DNA of 16,041 nucleotides from NCBI GenBank assembly GCA_041751795.1, contig JBGSWU010000140.1, positions 1-16,041 on the forward strand, read 5' to 3'. The stretch comes from JBBECJ01 sp041751795. Lineage in GTDB: Bacteria; Chloroflexota; Chloroflexia; Thermomicrobiales; CFX8. Positions 1-6,980 of this stretch are shown here, in pieces (position 1 is the first letter of the stretch; every line of letters begins with the position of its first letter). A program made the translations under genes and the position numbers. The notes under the pieces are model-generated. The model was not told where the DNA came from. It saw only the letters and a program-made list of their open reading frames with translations, and did no database searches.

Positions 1-370
1 CAGACGGCGGTTCCCAATCGGGCCGGTAGATCAGTTCAAGCAATGTCGCGCCATCGCCGACCGCCTCGAACTCCAGCGTGACGATCCCGCCAGCGCCGTC
101 GGCATCGCTGTCGGGGTCGAAGTCACGATCCACGAAACGAAGGACCGACTCATCAACGGCGCTGACTTCCCACTCGTAGCCGGTCGTTGGGTTGCCTTCG
201 AGTTCGATCCGAAGGACCGAGCCGACGCCGAACGTCACCGTCGTTCCAGCAGAACTTCCGTCGATCGTGATCGAGTTATCGTCGCCGGTGATGCAGGCGG
301 CCGTCAGCCCGAGCAGGACAACAACAGTCAGGAGCCAAAACACAACCGGCAGGAATCCAATTCGCTTCAA
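1..370 (-). CDS. Chagasin-family (I42) protease-inhibitor lipoprotein, 3' end cut by window edge
   Basis: Reading starts at TTG 370 on the minus strand, with AAGGA 8 nt upstream, and stays open to position 1 (123 codons, no stop). The product begins with basic residues and a hydrophobic stretch that ends in a lipobox LTAAC, so it should be an outer-face lipoprotein anchored at about Cys26. The mature part carries the three loop signatures of chagasin-like cysteine-protease inhibitors in order: NPTTGYEW near residues 59-66, a glycine turn DGAGG near 91-95, and RPDW near 115-118 (the family RPW-type loop). In the family these loops insert into papain-like active-site clefts. The inhibitor role is inferred from these motifs. 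The C-terminus lies outside the window. The gene is divergent from the DUF6220-like gene across a 168-bp gap. No partner protease is visible here. Confidence 0.85.
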   Translation of the reverse strand, partial: MKRIGFLPVVFWLLTVVVLLGLTAACITGDDNSITIDGSSAGTTVTFGVGSVLRIELEGNPTTGYEWEVSAVDESVLRFVDRDFDPDSDADGAGGIVTLEFEAVGDGATLLELIYRPDWEPPS

Positions 371-475
371 AGCTCAGTTCCTTGGTATCAACGAGGTCTC
401 AATACGCGCCTACCGGTGACGATAGCATGTTCACGGGCAATTGCTGCACCGACCTTTCGTGGTCTGGTTCACTTC

Positions 476-503
476 AGTCGCGATGCGTTGTTGCATCGCG
501 ACT
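476..503. repeat. Perfect inverted repeat in divergent intergenic region (11-bp arms, 6-nt loop)
   Basis: Arms AGTCGCGATGC and GCATCGCGACT flank GTTGTT. The repeat lies 36 bp before the GTG of the DUF6220-like gene and 105 bp upstream of the chagasin-like start. GTTGC at 490-494 can instead pair with GCAAC at 505-509, so two mutually exclusive stems are possible in the plus-strand leader. It could be an operator for either divergent gene or a leader hairpin. No U-tract follows, so an intrinsic terminator is unlikely. Confidence 0.55.
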
Positions 504-538
504 TGCAACGGCGGCTGAATCAGTCGGGAGTAGTGAAC

Positions 539-943
539 GTGGAATCTCGGGGTGGGATCGTCCGCTTGGCGCGGATCGGTTTCGTTATATCCGCATGGCT
601 GTACGCGGCGTGCATCGCTGTCCAGGTCTTTCTGGCGGGTGTGAGCACATTCGACACCGCCGAGCGGTGGGCGGATCATGTGTCGTTTGGCCAGATGATC
701 GGAACACTTCCGATCCTGCTGGTGCTGTTCGCGCTGGTTGGACGAGTGTCAATCGTCTCGATCGGTATCTCGATCGTACTCTTCTTCCTGTACGGCTTCC
801 AGTACATCTTCGCCAACTCCGACGTTGGCAGCGTGGCCGCACTTCACGCCGTCAATGCGCTGCTGATGTTCTGGCTGACGACGCTCGTCGCCCAGCAGGT
901 TCGGCCACTCGCATTCCCATCGCGACGGCAAGCGGTGTCATAG
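539..943 (+). CDS. Small four-helix integral membrane protein, DUF6220-like
   Basis: The product is a 134-aa protein with four predicted membrane segments: about residues 11-33 (GFVISAWLYAACIAVQVFLA), 49-67, 71-91 and 98-117. The first helix, with Ala/Tyr/Gln residues inside it, resembles DUF6220 proteins, which are about this length and have no known biochemical role. The start is GTG 539 because GGGAG (526-530) sits 8 nt upstream. A longer reading from ATG 416 adds 41 non-hydrophobic residues that run through the 476-503 palindrome, and is less likely. The gene converges on the alpha-glucosidase gene, with only 25 bp between the two stops and a shared hairpin at 956-983. Function is unknown; the family assignment is from pattern recall. 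Confidence 0.75.
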   Translation: MESRGGIVRLARIGFVISAWLYAACIAVQVFLAGVSTFDTAERWADHVSFGQMIGTLPILLVLFALVGRVSIVSIGISIVLFFLYGFQYIFANSDVGSVAALHAVNALLMFWLTTLVAQQVRPLAFPSRRQAVS

Positions 944-955
944 TTGCAAGTCCTC

Positions 956-983
956 GATCGCGCGTCCCTTACGACGCGCGATC
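956..983. terminator. Probable bidirectional terminator hairpin between convergent genes
   Basis: Arms GATCGCGCGTC and GACGCGCGATC are perfect 11-bp complements around the 6-nt loop CCTTAC. The stem starts 12 nt after the DUF6220-like stop. On the minus strand it includes the last codons of the alpha-glucosidase, whose TAA lies in the loop. Position and strength suggest a transcript-end structure for both genes. There is no U-tract on either side, so termination by the hairpin alone is inferred and it could instead be a 3'-end stabiliser. Confidence 0.55.
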
Positions 984-2615
984 CAGCCGGATGAGGCATC
1001 CCTCATTGCTACGCAGGGTGATTGCCGACAGGTCTTCGGAGCCGTCGCGGTCCATGTGCGTTGAGACAACGATCGAGCCGCGCTCAGCTCCCGGTACGCT
1101 CACCGCTTGCGTTCCCTCAGTGAAGTTGAGGATGACGACATACCGCTCGTCGCCGTACTGCCGCGTCCAGGCCATGCAGTCGGTCGATCCAACGTCGATC
1201 TGCTGATATTCACCAAGTGAAAGCGCGGGACTGGCAGACCGCTCGGCCAGCAATCGGCGGGTGAACTCCAGCATCGACTGCGGATCGTCGAGTTGGCTGG
1301 CAACGTTCAGCCGTTCATGATCGGCAGCAATCGGTAACCAGGCATCGACGCCAGGATCGGTGAAACCGGCGTTCGGACCGTCATCCCAGAGCATCGGCGC
1401 ACGCTGCGGATCGCGGCCCAGGCTCAGATCGCCAACGCGGATGCCCCACGGATCCTGGACCTTTTCCGGTGGAACTGGAACATCCTGCATCCCGAGCTCA
1501 TCACCCTGGTACAGCGTCGGCGTTCCACGTAGCGTCAACAGGAGCATCATCGCGATCCGCGCTCGTTCCGGACCGATTCGGCTGGCGATACGTGGCTCGT
1601 CGTGGTTGCCAACGACGTAGTTCGGCCAGGCACCGCTCGGAATCGTCGATTCCAGTGAGTTGACAAACTGTTGGACGGCGGTCGCGTCCCACGGTACGGC
1701 CAGCAAGCCGAAATTGAACGGCAGGTGGAGTTCGTCCAGGTCACCACCATAGTAACGCGACCAGACATCTAGCTCGAAAATATGAATCTCGCCGATCGCG
1801 ACCCGCGGCTGCTCGACGCTGTACTCTTCGAGCAGCGTCCGCATGTCGCGGTAGACCTCGTGGACATCCTCGTGGCCCATATCGTGGACGTGGAGTTGCG
1901 TATCGTACTCACCCTGGTCTTTGTGGCGGATCTGGTCTGCGCCGGGAGCGGGCGGGTTATCGCGCAACTCGGGATCCTTCATGATCCGGTGGGCGACATC
2001 GATCCGGAATCCGTCAACGCCGCGCTCCATCCAGAAGCGCACGACGCCGAACATTGCCTCCTTTACATCCTCGTTGCGCCAGTTCAGGTCAGGCTGCTCC
2101 GGCAGGAAAGAGTGCAGATAGTATTGGCCAGTGGTCTCGTCAAACGTCCAGGATGGCCCACCGAAACTGGCCTGCCAGTTGTTGGGCACGCCGCCGCCCG
2201 GCTGCGGGTCACGCCAGACATACCAGTCGCGCTTCGGGTTGTCACGTGAGGAGCGCGACTCGATGAACCAGTCATGCTGGTCGGACGTATGGTTCGGAAC
2301 GTAGTCGATGATGACGCGCATTCCGCGGGCGTGCGCCTCCGCGACAAGTCGGTCAAACGTCGCCAGATCGCCGAAGAGTGGATCGACATCGCAGTAATCT
2401 GAAACGTCGTAACCGAAATCGGCCATCGGCGAGGGGAAGAACGGCGACAGCCAGATCGCATCGACGCCGAGCGTCTCACTGAGATAGTCGAGTTTCTCAA
2501 TCGCGCCAGCAAGATCACCGACGCCATCCTCGTTGCTATCTAGAAAGCTGCGCGGGTAGATCTGATAGACAACCCCCGATTGCCACCAGAGCGGCTGTAT
2601 ATCCCTATTCGGCAT
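969..2615 (-). CDS. GH13 alpha-glucosidase (oligo-1,6-/maltase type)
   Basis: The product is 548 aa, with no signal peptide, so it is cytoplasmic. It releases glucose from the non-reducing end of short alpha-glucans. All GH13 regions are present: region I DYVPNH (104-109), region II GFRIDVAH (202-209, nucleophile Asp206), region III GEIH with acid/base Glu276, and region IV VGNHD (335-339, transition-state Asp339). A Ca-site-like DSNEDGVGD (26-34) and the alpha-glucosidase hallmark QPDLNW (174-179) are also seen. Length fits the family (about 530-560 aa). The ATG has AAGGGTGG just upstream. Val207 after the nucleophile is typical of oligo-1,6-glucosidases, but DVAH also occurs in alpha-1,4-active relatives, so linkage preference is open. 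It is last in a co-directional series, 101 bp after the TerC-family gene. No sugar transporter or regulator is adjacent. Confidence 0.95.
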   Translation of the reverse strand: MPNRDIQPLWWQSGVVYQIYPRSFLDSNEDGVGDLAGAIEKLDYLSETLGVDAIWLSPFFPSPMADFGYDVSDYCDVDPLFGDLATFDRLVAEAHARGMRVIIDYVPNHTSDQHDWFIESRSSRDNPKRDWYVWRDPQPGGGVPNNWQASFGGPSWTFDETTGQYYLHSFLPEQPDLNWRNEDVKEAMFGVVRFWMERGVDGFRIDVAHRIMKDPELRDNPPAPGADQIRHKDQGEYDTQLHVHDMGHEDVHEVYRDMRTLLEEYSVEQPRVAIGEIHIFELDVWSRYYGGDLDELHLPFNFGLLAVPWDATAVQQFVNSLESTIPSGAWPNYVVGNHDEPRIASRIGPERARIAMMLLLTLRGTPTLYQGDELGMQDVPVPPEKVQDPWGIRVGDLSLGRDPQRAPMLWDDGPNAGFTDPGVDAWLPIAADHERLNVASQLDDPQSMLEFTRRLLAERSASPALSLGEYQQIDVGSTDCMAWTRQYGDERYVVILNFTEGTQAVSVPGAERGSIVVSTHMDRDGSEDLSAITLRSNEGCLIRLDRAS

Positions 2616-2626
2616 GAATCCACCCT

Positions 2627-2708
2627 TCAGGCAAACGACCGGATCGTAAACGATACCTGCATGGATGATGCCAGTTATGAAACGGGTTGCGTGGAATCAG
2701 GCAAACGA
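2627..2708. promoter_or_regulatory. Putative operator region upstream of alpha-glucosidase: 12-bp direct repeat plus palindrome
   Basis: TCAGGCAAACGA occurs at 2627-2638 and again at 2697-2708, exactly 70 bp (about seven helical turns) apart. Between them, 2643-2654 is the palindrome ATCGT-AA-ACGAT. All lie in the 101-bp gap before the alpha-glucosidase ATG, where a sugar-responsive repressor would be expected to bind. I see no convincing -35/-10 pair. The regulatory role is inferred from position and symmetry only. Confidence 0.35.
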
Positions 2709-2716
2709 ATCGTCAA

Positions 2717-3517
2717 TCAGTCCCCGTCACTCACGGCATCACCGACGGCACCGGTCGTCGCATGTTCGGCACGGCTGGCATCGGTGTAGCCGGTGCGGAG
2801 GTGGACAGGAGCCTCGGTGCGTCGGCGCAGACGCAGGTTGAGCATCTCGACGAGGACCGAGAAGCCCATCGCAAAGTAGATATAGCCCTTCGGGATGTGC
2901 TGGTCGAACGATTCCGCTGTCAGCGACATGCCGATCAGCAGCAGGAACGACAGTGCGAGCATCTTGACTGTTGGGTGCTGGTCAACGAACTCGCTGATCG
3001 ACTTGGCAGACACCATCATCACGCCGATCGCGATGACAACGGCCGCGATCATGACTTCGACATCGTCCGCCATTCCGACGGCAGTGATGACCGAGTCGAG
3101 CGAGAAGACGATGTCGAGCAGCATGATCTGAATGATGATGCTCATGAATGACGGCGCGACTCGAGCGCTGGCGTGCCCTTCATGCCCTTCGAGCTTTTCA
3201 TGGATCTCGTAGGTCGCTTTGCCAATCAGGAACAATCCACCGAACAACAGGATCAGGTCACGGCCTGATGTCTCCTGATCGAGGATCGTGAACCACGGTT
3301 CGGTCAACCCGATGATCCACGAAAGAGAGAACAGCAGCAGAATGCGCATGATCATCGCAGCGCTGAGTCCGATCAGCCGCGCCTTCTGCTGCACTTCCTT
3401 CGGCAGCTTGGCCACCAGGATCGAGATGAAGATGATGTTGTCAATGCCGAGAACAATCTCAAGCGCCGTCAACGTCAGCAGCGCGATCCAGATTTCAGGA
3501 CTCGATATCCACTCCAC
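2717..3517 (-). CDS. TerC-family integral membrane protein
   Basis: The product is a 266-aa polytopic protein (about seven helices). Both TerC-family acidic membrane motifs are present: ALEIVLGIDNIIF near residues 18-30 and LLDIVFSLDSVI near 133-144, with Glu20, Asp26, Asn27, Asp135 and Asp141 as the charged in-membrane residues. Family members are linked to metal-ion (Mn2+) export or metalation and, in other clades, tellurite resistance; the substrate here is not shown. A His/Glu-rich loop (EIHEKLEGHEGH) lies near 104-115. I chose GTG 3517, with GGGGG 9 nt upstream, because it gives the family N-terminus (start)-EWISSPEIW; GTG 3541 or ATG 3538 would add eight residues without a ribosome site. 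I looked for a yybP-ykoY-type Mn riboswitch upstream and did not recognise one. The last 30 residues are a polar tail. Confidence 0.92.
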   Translation of the reverse strand: MEWISSPEIWIALLTLTALEIVLGIDNIIFISILVAKLPKEVQQKARLIGLSAAMIMRILLLFSLSWIIGLTEPWFTILDQETSGRDLILLFGGLFLIGKATYEIHEKLEGHEGHASARVAPSFMSIIIQIMLLDIVFSLDSVITAVGMADDVEVMIAAVVIAIGVMMVSAKSISEFVDQHPTVKMLALSFLLLIGMSLTAESFDQHIPKGYIYFAMGFSVLVEMLNLRLRRRTEAPVHLRTGYTDASRAEHATTGAVGDAVSDGD

Positions 3518-3643
3518 TGGCCCATTCCCCCACTTCATCACTACAATGCCGCGCCGCAGGCTTCGACGCCGCAGCGGATTGTATGTCAGCGCGTCTATCG
3601 CATGATTGATGCGAGGGCAGAAATCAGGCAGATTGTCGTTGTT

Positions 3644-4720
3644 TTATCGGTCGCCATGCTCTCTTGCGAGGAGCGCCTGCTTCCGATCGACACCCCAACG
3701 ATAGCCACCCGTCGAGCCGTCGGAACGAACGACGCGGTGACAAGGGACAACCAACGCGACCGGATTGGTGGCACAGGCGCTGGCAACGGCGCGAACTGCC
3801 GTCGGCTGGCCGATCTGCCGGGCGATCTCGGCATAGCCACGGGTGGCTCCGTAGGGGATATCTCGCAAGGCTTCCCAGACACGACGTTTGAACGCCGTTG
3901 CCTGGAGGTCGAGTGGAAGGTCCAGGTGGGGTAACCGTCCGGAGAGATGGTCGATGATGGCGGTTGGCCAGTCATCGAGACCTGTTGCATCGCGGGTAAT
4001 CGCAGCGGCTGGATACTCGGCATGGAGCGCCTGCTCGAGTTCAGTGTCATCATCACCGAGGTAGACAGCGGACACCCCCTGTGTAGTCGCGCCGACCAGC
4101 AACCGACCCAGCGGACAACCGACAATTATGTAACCGATCGACATCCCCGCTCCGCCACGCCGATATGTACCGGGCGTCATTCCGAGTTGGCCTGGAGCAC
4201 GTTCGTAGAGGCGGCTGCTGGACCCGTAGCCAGCGTCGTACATTGCCGTCGTCACATCCTGACGTTCGCGCAGGCCCTGTTTGACGGCACCAAGTCGGAG
4301 GGCATCGGCATACGCCCGTGGTGAAATACCCGTGACCCTCTTGAACGTGCGCTGGAGATGGTGGGGCGAGAAACCAACGACGTCGCTGAGTTCGTCCAGC
4401 GTCACGTTGCGGTCGAGATGCTCCTCGATATACCGGCAAGCGTCCTCGACGGCTCGTGCCTGCGGAAGCACGTCATCTGGCTTGCAGCGACGACAAGGAC
4501 GATAGCCTTCCCGAACGGCATCGTCACCGCCGAGGTAAAAGACGACGTTCTGGCGCAATGGACGCCTGGCCGGGCAGGACGGACGGCAGTAGATGCCGGT
4601 GCTACGAACGCCGACGACGAATCGTCCATCGTATCCAGCATCACGGGATTCGAACGCCACCCAGCGTTCCTCTTCGCTTAGTGTTGCATCAGCCATCGGG
4701 GTTTCAACGATTTCAAGCAT
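3644..4720 (-). CDS. ada: Bifunctional Ada: methylphosphotriester-activated AraC regulator and O6-methylguanine-DNA methyltransferase
   Basis: The product is 358 aa from ATG 4720. It repairs methylated DNA by suicide transfer and, once methylated on its N-terminal Cys, acts as an activator. Domains in order: an Ada zinc module with Cys45, Cys49, Cys76 and Cys79 (GIYCRPSCPAR and RPCRRC); an AraC-type HTH (about 90-190, including the FSPHHLQRTFKR recognition segment); and the methyltransferase domain with acceptor Cys327 in PCHRV, preceded by RAVASACATNP and followed by GGYRWG. Length matches E. coli Ada (354 aa). A perfect AGGAGGT at 4728-4734 sits 7 nt from ATG 4720. The longer reading from GTG 4738 would start inside that ribosome site and is rejected. 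It lies 72 bp after the dehydrogenase gene and may have its own promoter. No alkA or alkB is adjacent. Confidence 0.95.
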   Translation of the reverse strand: MLEIVETPMADATLSEEERWVAFESRDAGYDGRFVVGVRSTGIYCRPSCPARRPLRQNVVFYLGGDDAVREGYRPCRRCKPDDVLPQARAVEDACRYIEEHLDRNVTLDELSDVVGFSPHHLQRTFKRVTGISPRAYADALRLGAVKQGLRERQDVTTAMYDAGYGSSSRLYERAPGQLGMTPGTYRRGGAGMSIGYIIVGCPLGRLLVGATTQGVSAVYLGDDDTELEQALHAEYPAAAITRDATGLDDWPTAIIDHLSGRLPHLDLPLDLQATAFKRRVWEALRDIPYGATRGYAEIARQIGQPTAVRAVASACATNPVALVVPCHRVVRSDGSTGGYRWGVDRKQALLAREHGDR

Positions 4721-4727
4721 GTCATGT

Positions 4728-4734
4728 ACCTCCT
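4728..4734 (-). promoter_or_regulatory. Consensus Shine-Dalgarno (AGGAGGT) that fixes the Ada start
   Basis: This is a full seven-base match to the anti-16S consensus, 7 nt upstream of ATG 4720. It overlaps the alternative GTG 4738 reading, which therefore cannot be the main start. Confidence 0.85.
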
Positions 4735-4792
4735 GCACACATCGTACGGCGCAGGAGAGAATCGGGCTATCCGCCGCTTGCGCTCAATGTCG

Positions 4793-5689
4793 TCATTCCG
4801 CCAAATCGTCCGTGTCGAATAGCAATCGGAGTGCGGCAATGTCACGCGCACCCAGCCCCTGGTCGCGGGCAACGGTCAGGGCCTCACTCGCGGCTGCACC
4901 CAGCTCGAGCGGAAGTCCGATCTGTTGAGCAAGGTCGAGAATCACACTGATGTCCTTGAGGACGATACTGATGTTAGCACCTCCGTCATCCCGGCGTGCG
5001 AGCATCAGTGGGAACGAGCGCTCGAAGACACGCGACGTGCCCCAGGCGTTCCGAACAATCTCGAACGTCAATTCCGGGTCGGCACCGGCCCGTGTTGTTA
5101 GAGCGAGTGCTTCTGCCGTTGCCACCGCATGGATCGAGACGAGGAGCTGGTTGACGAGTTTGATCGTGCAACCAGCGCCGGATGGACCGGCATGGTAGAT
5201 ACGCTCGCCGAACACCTCGAAGACGGGTTGGGCACGCTCAAAGGCCGTCGCATCACCCCCGCACATCACCGTCAGTGTCCCATTGGCAGCCCCTTCCGGT
5301 CCACCGGAGATTGGCGCGTCAAGGAAGACGACGCCACGTTCGCGCGCTGCCTCGTCGATCTCACGACTCAGTTCAGGACTGACCGTCGAGAGGTCGATCA
5401 GAATCGTGCCTTTCCGCGCTTCCGCCACCAAACCACGTTCACCGAGATAGACATCGCGGACATTGGCCGGCGTTGGCAGCGCCGTCAGGACGATCGAGCA
5501 GCGATTGGCGATTGCCGCCGCATCAGGTAATGCTTCGGCTCCGAGCCCAACGAGTTCCTGAACACTCGCCTGACTGCGATTGTTGACCGCCACTGCATAC
5601 CCAGCGTCGATCAACCGCCGAGCGATTGGCAATCCCATCGCGCCCAACCCGATACAGCCGATCCGTTCCTGTTCCAAATTGTTTCCCAT
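4793..5689 (-). CDS. NAD(P)-dependent beta-hydroxyacid dehydrogenase (3-hydroxyisobutyrate / tartronate-semialdehyde reductase family)
   Basis: The product is a 298-aa cytoplasmic oxidoreductase interconverting a beta-hydroxyacid and its semialdehyde. Motifs: Rossmann GCIGLGAMGLPIARRL (11-26), NRS after beta-2 (37-39), which in this family often marks NADP preference, the substrate-binding DAPISGGPEGA (124-134), and the catalytic-lysine segment GAGCTIKLVNQ (171-181, Lys177). A KDISVIL segment follows near 247-253. Length is typical (about 290-300). The exact substrate (3-hydroxyisobutyrate, tartronate semialdehyde or other) cannot be decided. The ATG has only a weak AGGCAG upstream; TTG at codon 5, behind GGGAAA, is possible. 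It is divergent from the RraA-family gene across 524 bp, which suggests a shared hydroxyacid/oxoacid theme. Confidence 0.9.
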   Translation of the reverse strand: MGNNLEQERIGCIGLGAMGLPIARRLIDAGYAVAVNNRSQASVQELVGLGAEALPDAAAIANRCSIVLTALPTPANVRDVYLGERGLVAEARKGTILIDLSTVSPELSREIDEAARERGVVFLDAPISGGPEGAANGTLTVMCGGDATAFERAQPVFEVFGERIYHAGPSGAGCTIKLVNQLLVSIHAVATAEALALTTRAGADPELTFEIVRNAWGTSRVFERSFPLMLARRDDGGANISIVLKDISVILDLAQQIGLPLELGAAASEALTVARDQGLGARDIAALRLLFDTDDLAE

Positions 5690-6103
5690 CTGCCTGATAC
5701 AGAATCGATTGATCGCTTGTCATAATCTGGCTTGGCGACGACGATCATTGCACCCGCTCGCCACCGGGCAGATCATGGGACTAGCGGCTCCACCAACGCA
5801 ATCTCTGGCCCGAAATCGACGATCATGCCAGATGAAGATATCGTTCCGCCCGTGTATGCAACCGTAGCATCATTGTTCAATGCAACGATCGTATCCAGTA
5901 GAGCAGCGGTCGGTTGTTCTGTCGGGTCAACGAGTGGTGATGATCAGGTTGACACATCCGCTGGCTCAACGATCGTCGACGTTGGCGACGTCGCGATACC
6001 TCCAGGGCAACGCTTGACGTATCGTCGACATCATCAGTCTGGTCGCATATCTTGCACGATGATCGCGTGAACCGCACCATCGAAACCGTTGACTGGCATG
6101 ACG

Positions 6104-6143
6104 CGCCTGCCACGACGTCGGAGAGTCGATATCGTGGCAGGCG
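6104..6143. repeat. Perfect inverted repeat (12-bp arms, 16-nt loop) upstream of RraA-family gene
   Basis: Arms CGCCTGCCACGA (6104-6115) and TCGTGGCAGGCG (6132-6143) match exactly. The 3' arm ends 70 bp before the RraA-family ATG. A second stem, TCATCC-GGCA-GGATGA, follows at 6148-6163. Together they could form a structured 5' leader. No known riboswitch class is recognised. The repeat could instead be a regulator-binding palindrome. Confidence 0.5.
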
Positions 6144-6147
6144 ACAA

Positions 6148-6163
6148 TCATCCGGCAGGATGA
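6148..6163 (+). repeat. Small hairpin TCATCC-GGCA-GGATGA in the RraA-family leader
   Basis: It has 6-bp arms with a tetraloop, immediately 3' of the 12-bp inverted repeat and 50 bp before the start codon. It is weak on its own and is listed because it stacks with the preceding stem. Confidence 0.3.
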
Positions 6164-6213
6164 AGCCAGGTAACGACTCGACCAAATGGCGCAACAATTG
6201 ATGGAGGAAGTAG

Positions 6214-6954
6214 ATGACACAGTCTGATCGACCGTCTGGATATCTCTCGGCGGCGGCGACCGAGGCACTGCGCCATGCCAGCACGGCGACGATTACCACG
6301 CAGTTGTTGAAACGTGGCTTTCGCAACACGTTCCTGACAGGGCTGACGGCAACGAGGCCGGAAATGCGAATGGTGGGCTATGCATTCACGCTGCGGTACG
6401 TGCCGATGCGAGAGGATCTAGATCTGATCGATATCGACAACACAACCAGCGCCCAACGGCTGGCAGTCGAAGCGGTCGGGCCAGACGATGTGCTCGTGAT
6501 CGACGCGCGAAACGATGTCGGCGCGGCAACGCTTGGAAACATCCTTGCTGAACGCATCATGATGCGTGGAGCGTCGGGGATCGTCACCGATGGCGCGATG
6601 CGGGATACGTCAGCGTTTCGCGAAATCAGGTTGCCCACCTACGTTCGGGCTACCCATCAGACGCAGAGCACGGCCCGCCACCACCCCGCCGACATGAACG
6701 TGCCGATTGGATGTGCCGGTGTACTCGTCATGCCCGGCGACGTGATCGTCGGCGACGCAGATGGCGTTGTTGTCATTCCCGCCGCTGTTGCTGAAGAGGT
6801 CGCACTGGGAGCACTTGAGCAGGAGCATCGAGAGGAATTCATCCTCGGCAAGATCCGCTCTGGGTCGAGCATCCTCGGTGTGTATCCACCAGATGCCGCA
6901 ACACTCGCAGAATACGACGAACACAAACGTCGCGAGGCAGGGAAAGGATCGTAG
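6214..6954 (+). CDS. RraA / HMG-CHA aldolase-family protein
   Basis: The product is a 246-aa cytoplasmic protein. Family features: a Gly-rich helix segment GAATLGNILAERIM (103-116), the sugar/oxoacid-site segment GIVTDGAMRDT (122-132, with Arg130 and Asp131 corresponding to the catalytic Arg and metal-ligand Asp of class II pyruvate aldolases) and GDADGVVVIP (180-189). A C-terminal extension of about 40 residues (EEFILGKIRSG...) is common in longer bacterial members annotated as ribonuclease activity regulator RraA. Because the aldolase Arg-Asp pair is intact, a divalent-metal aldolase or decarboxylase acting on a 4-hydroxy-2-oxoacid is at least as likely as RNase E regulation. The start ATG 6214 has GGAGG 6 nt upstream. 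It is divergent from a beta-hydroxyacid dehydrogenase. Confidence 0.88.
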   Translation: MTQSDRPSGYLSAAATEALRHASTATITTQLLKRGFRNTFLTGLTATRPEMRMVGYAFTLRYVPMREDLDLIDIDNTTSAQRLAVEAVGPDDVLVIDARNDVGAATLGNILAERIMMRGASGIVTDGAMRDTSAFREIRLPTYVRATHQTQSTARHHPADMNVPIGCAGVLVMPGDVIVGDADGVVVIPAAVAEEVALGALEQEHREEFILGKIRSGSSILGVYPPDAATLAEYDEHKRREAGKGS

Positions 6955-6980
6955 CCTGCGCATTAACGTTCGGTGGTCGC

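Larger units (their letters stand above)
5690..6213. other. 524-bp divergent intergenic region, no convincing gene
   Basis: This lies between the dehydrogenase and the RraA-family gene and should hold both promoters. It contains two hairpins near the RraA side (6104-6143 and 6148-6163). A perfect TTGACA at 5949-5954 has no acceptable -10 at 16-18 nt. On the minus strand, 5773-5943 is an open stretch of about 56 codons with coding-like composition, rich in Ala/Val/Thr, ending at TGA 5775-5773, but it has no start codon after the in-frame stop upstream. It may be a decayed gene end. No other reading looks coding. Confidence 0.5.

Noticed and set aside
382..1206. 274-codon open reading on the plus strand across the DUF6220-like and alpha-glucosidase genes
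   Set aside because: Its translation is Arg/Ser-rich and featureless, it overlaps two well-supported genes, and it runs through the hairpins; a shadow frame.
1782..2249. 155-codon plus-strand reading opposite the alpha-glucosidase
   Set aside because: It is antisense to catalytic motifs of a clear GH13 gene; the openness follows from codon bias.
3518..3643. yybP-ykoY manganese riboswitch upstream of the TerC-family gene
   Set aside because: I searched the minus strand for the conserved GGGGAGUAG-like and CCGAGGGGAGA-like segments and did not find them; only short GC-rich repeats are present.
5949..5954. Perfect TTGACA as a promoter for the RraA-family gene
   Set aside because: Nothing resembling TATAAT lies 16-18 nt downstream (ATCGTC), and it is more than 250 bp from the start.
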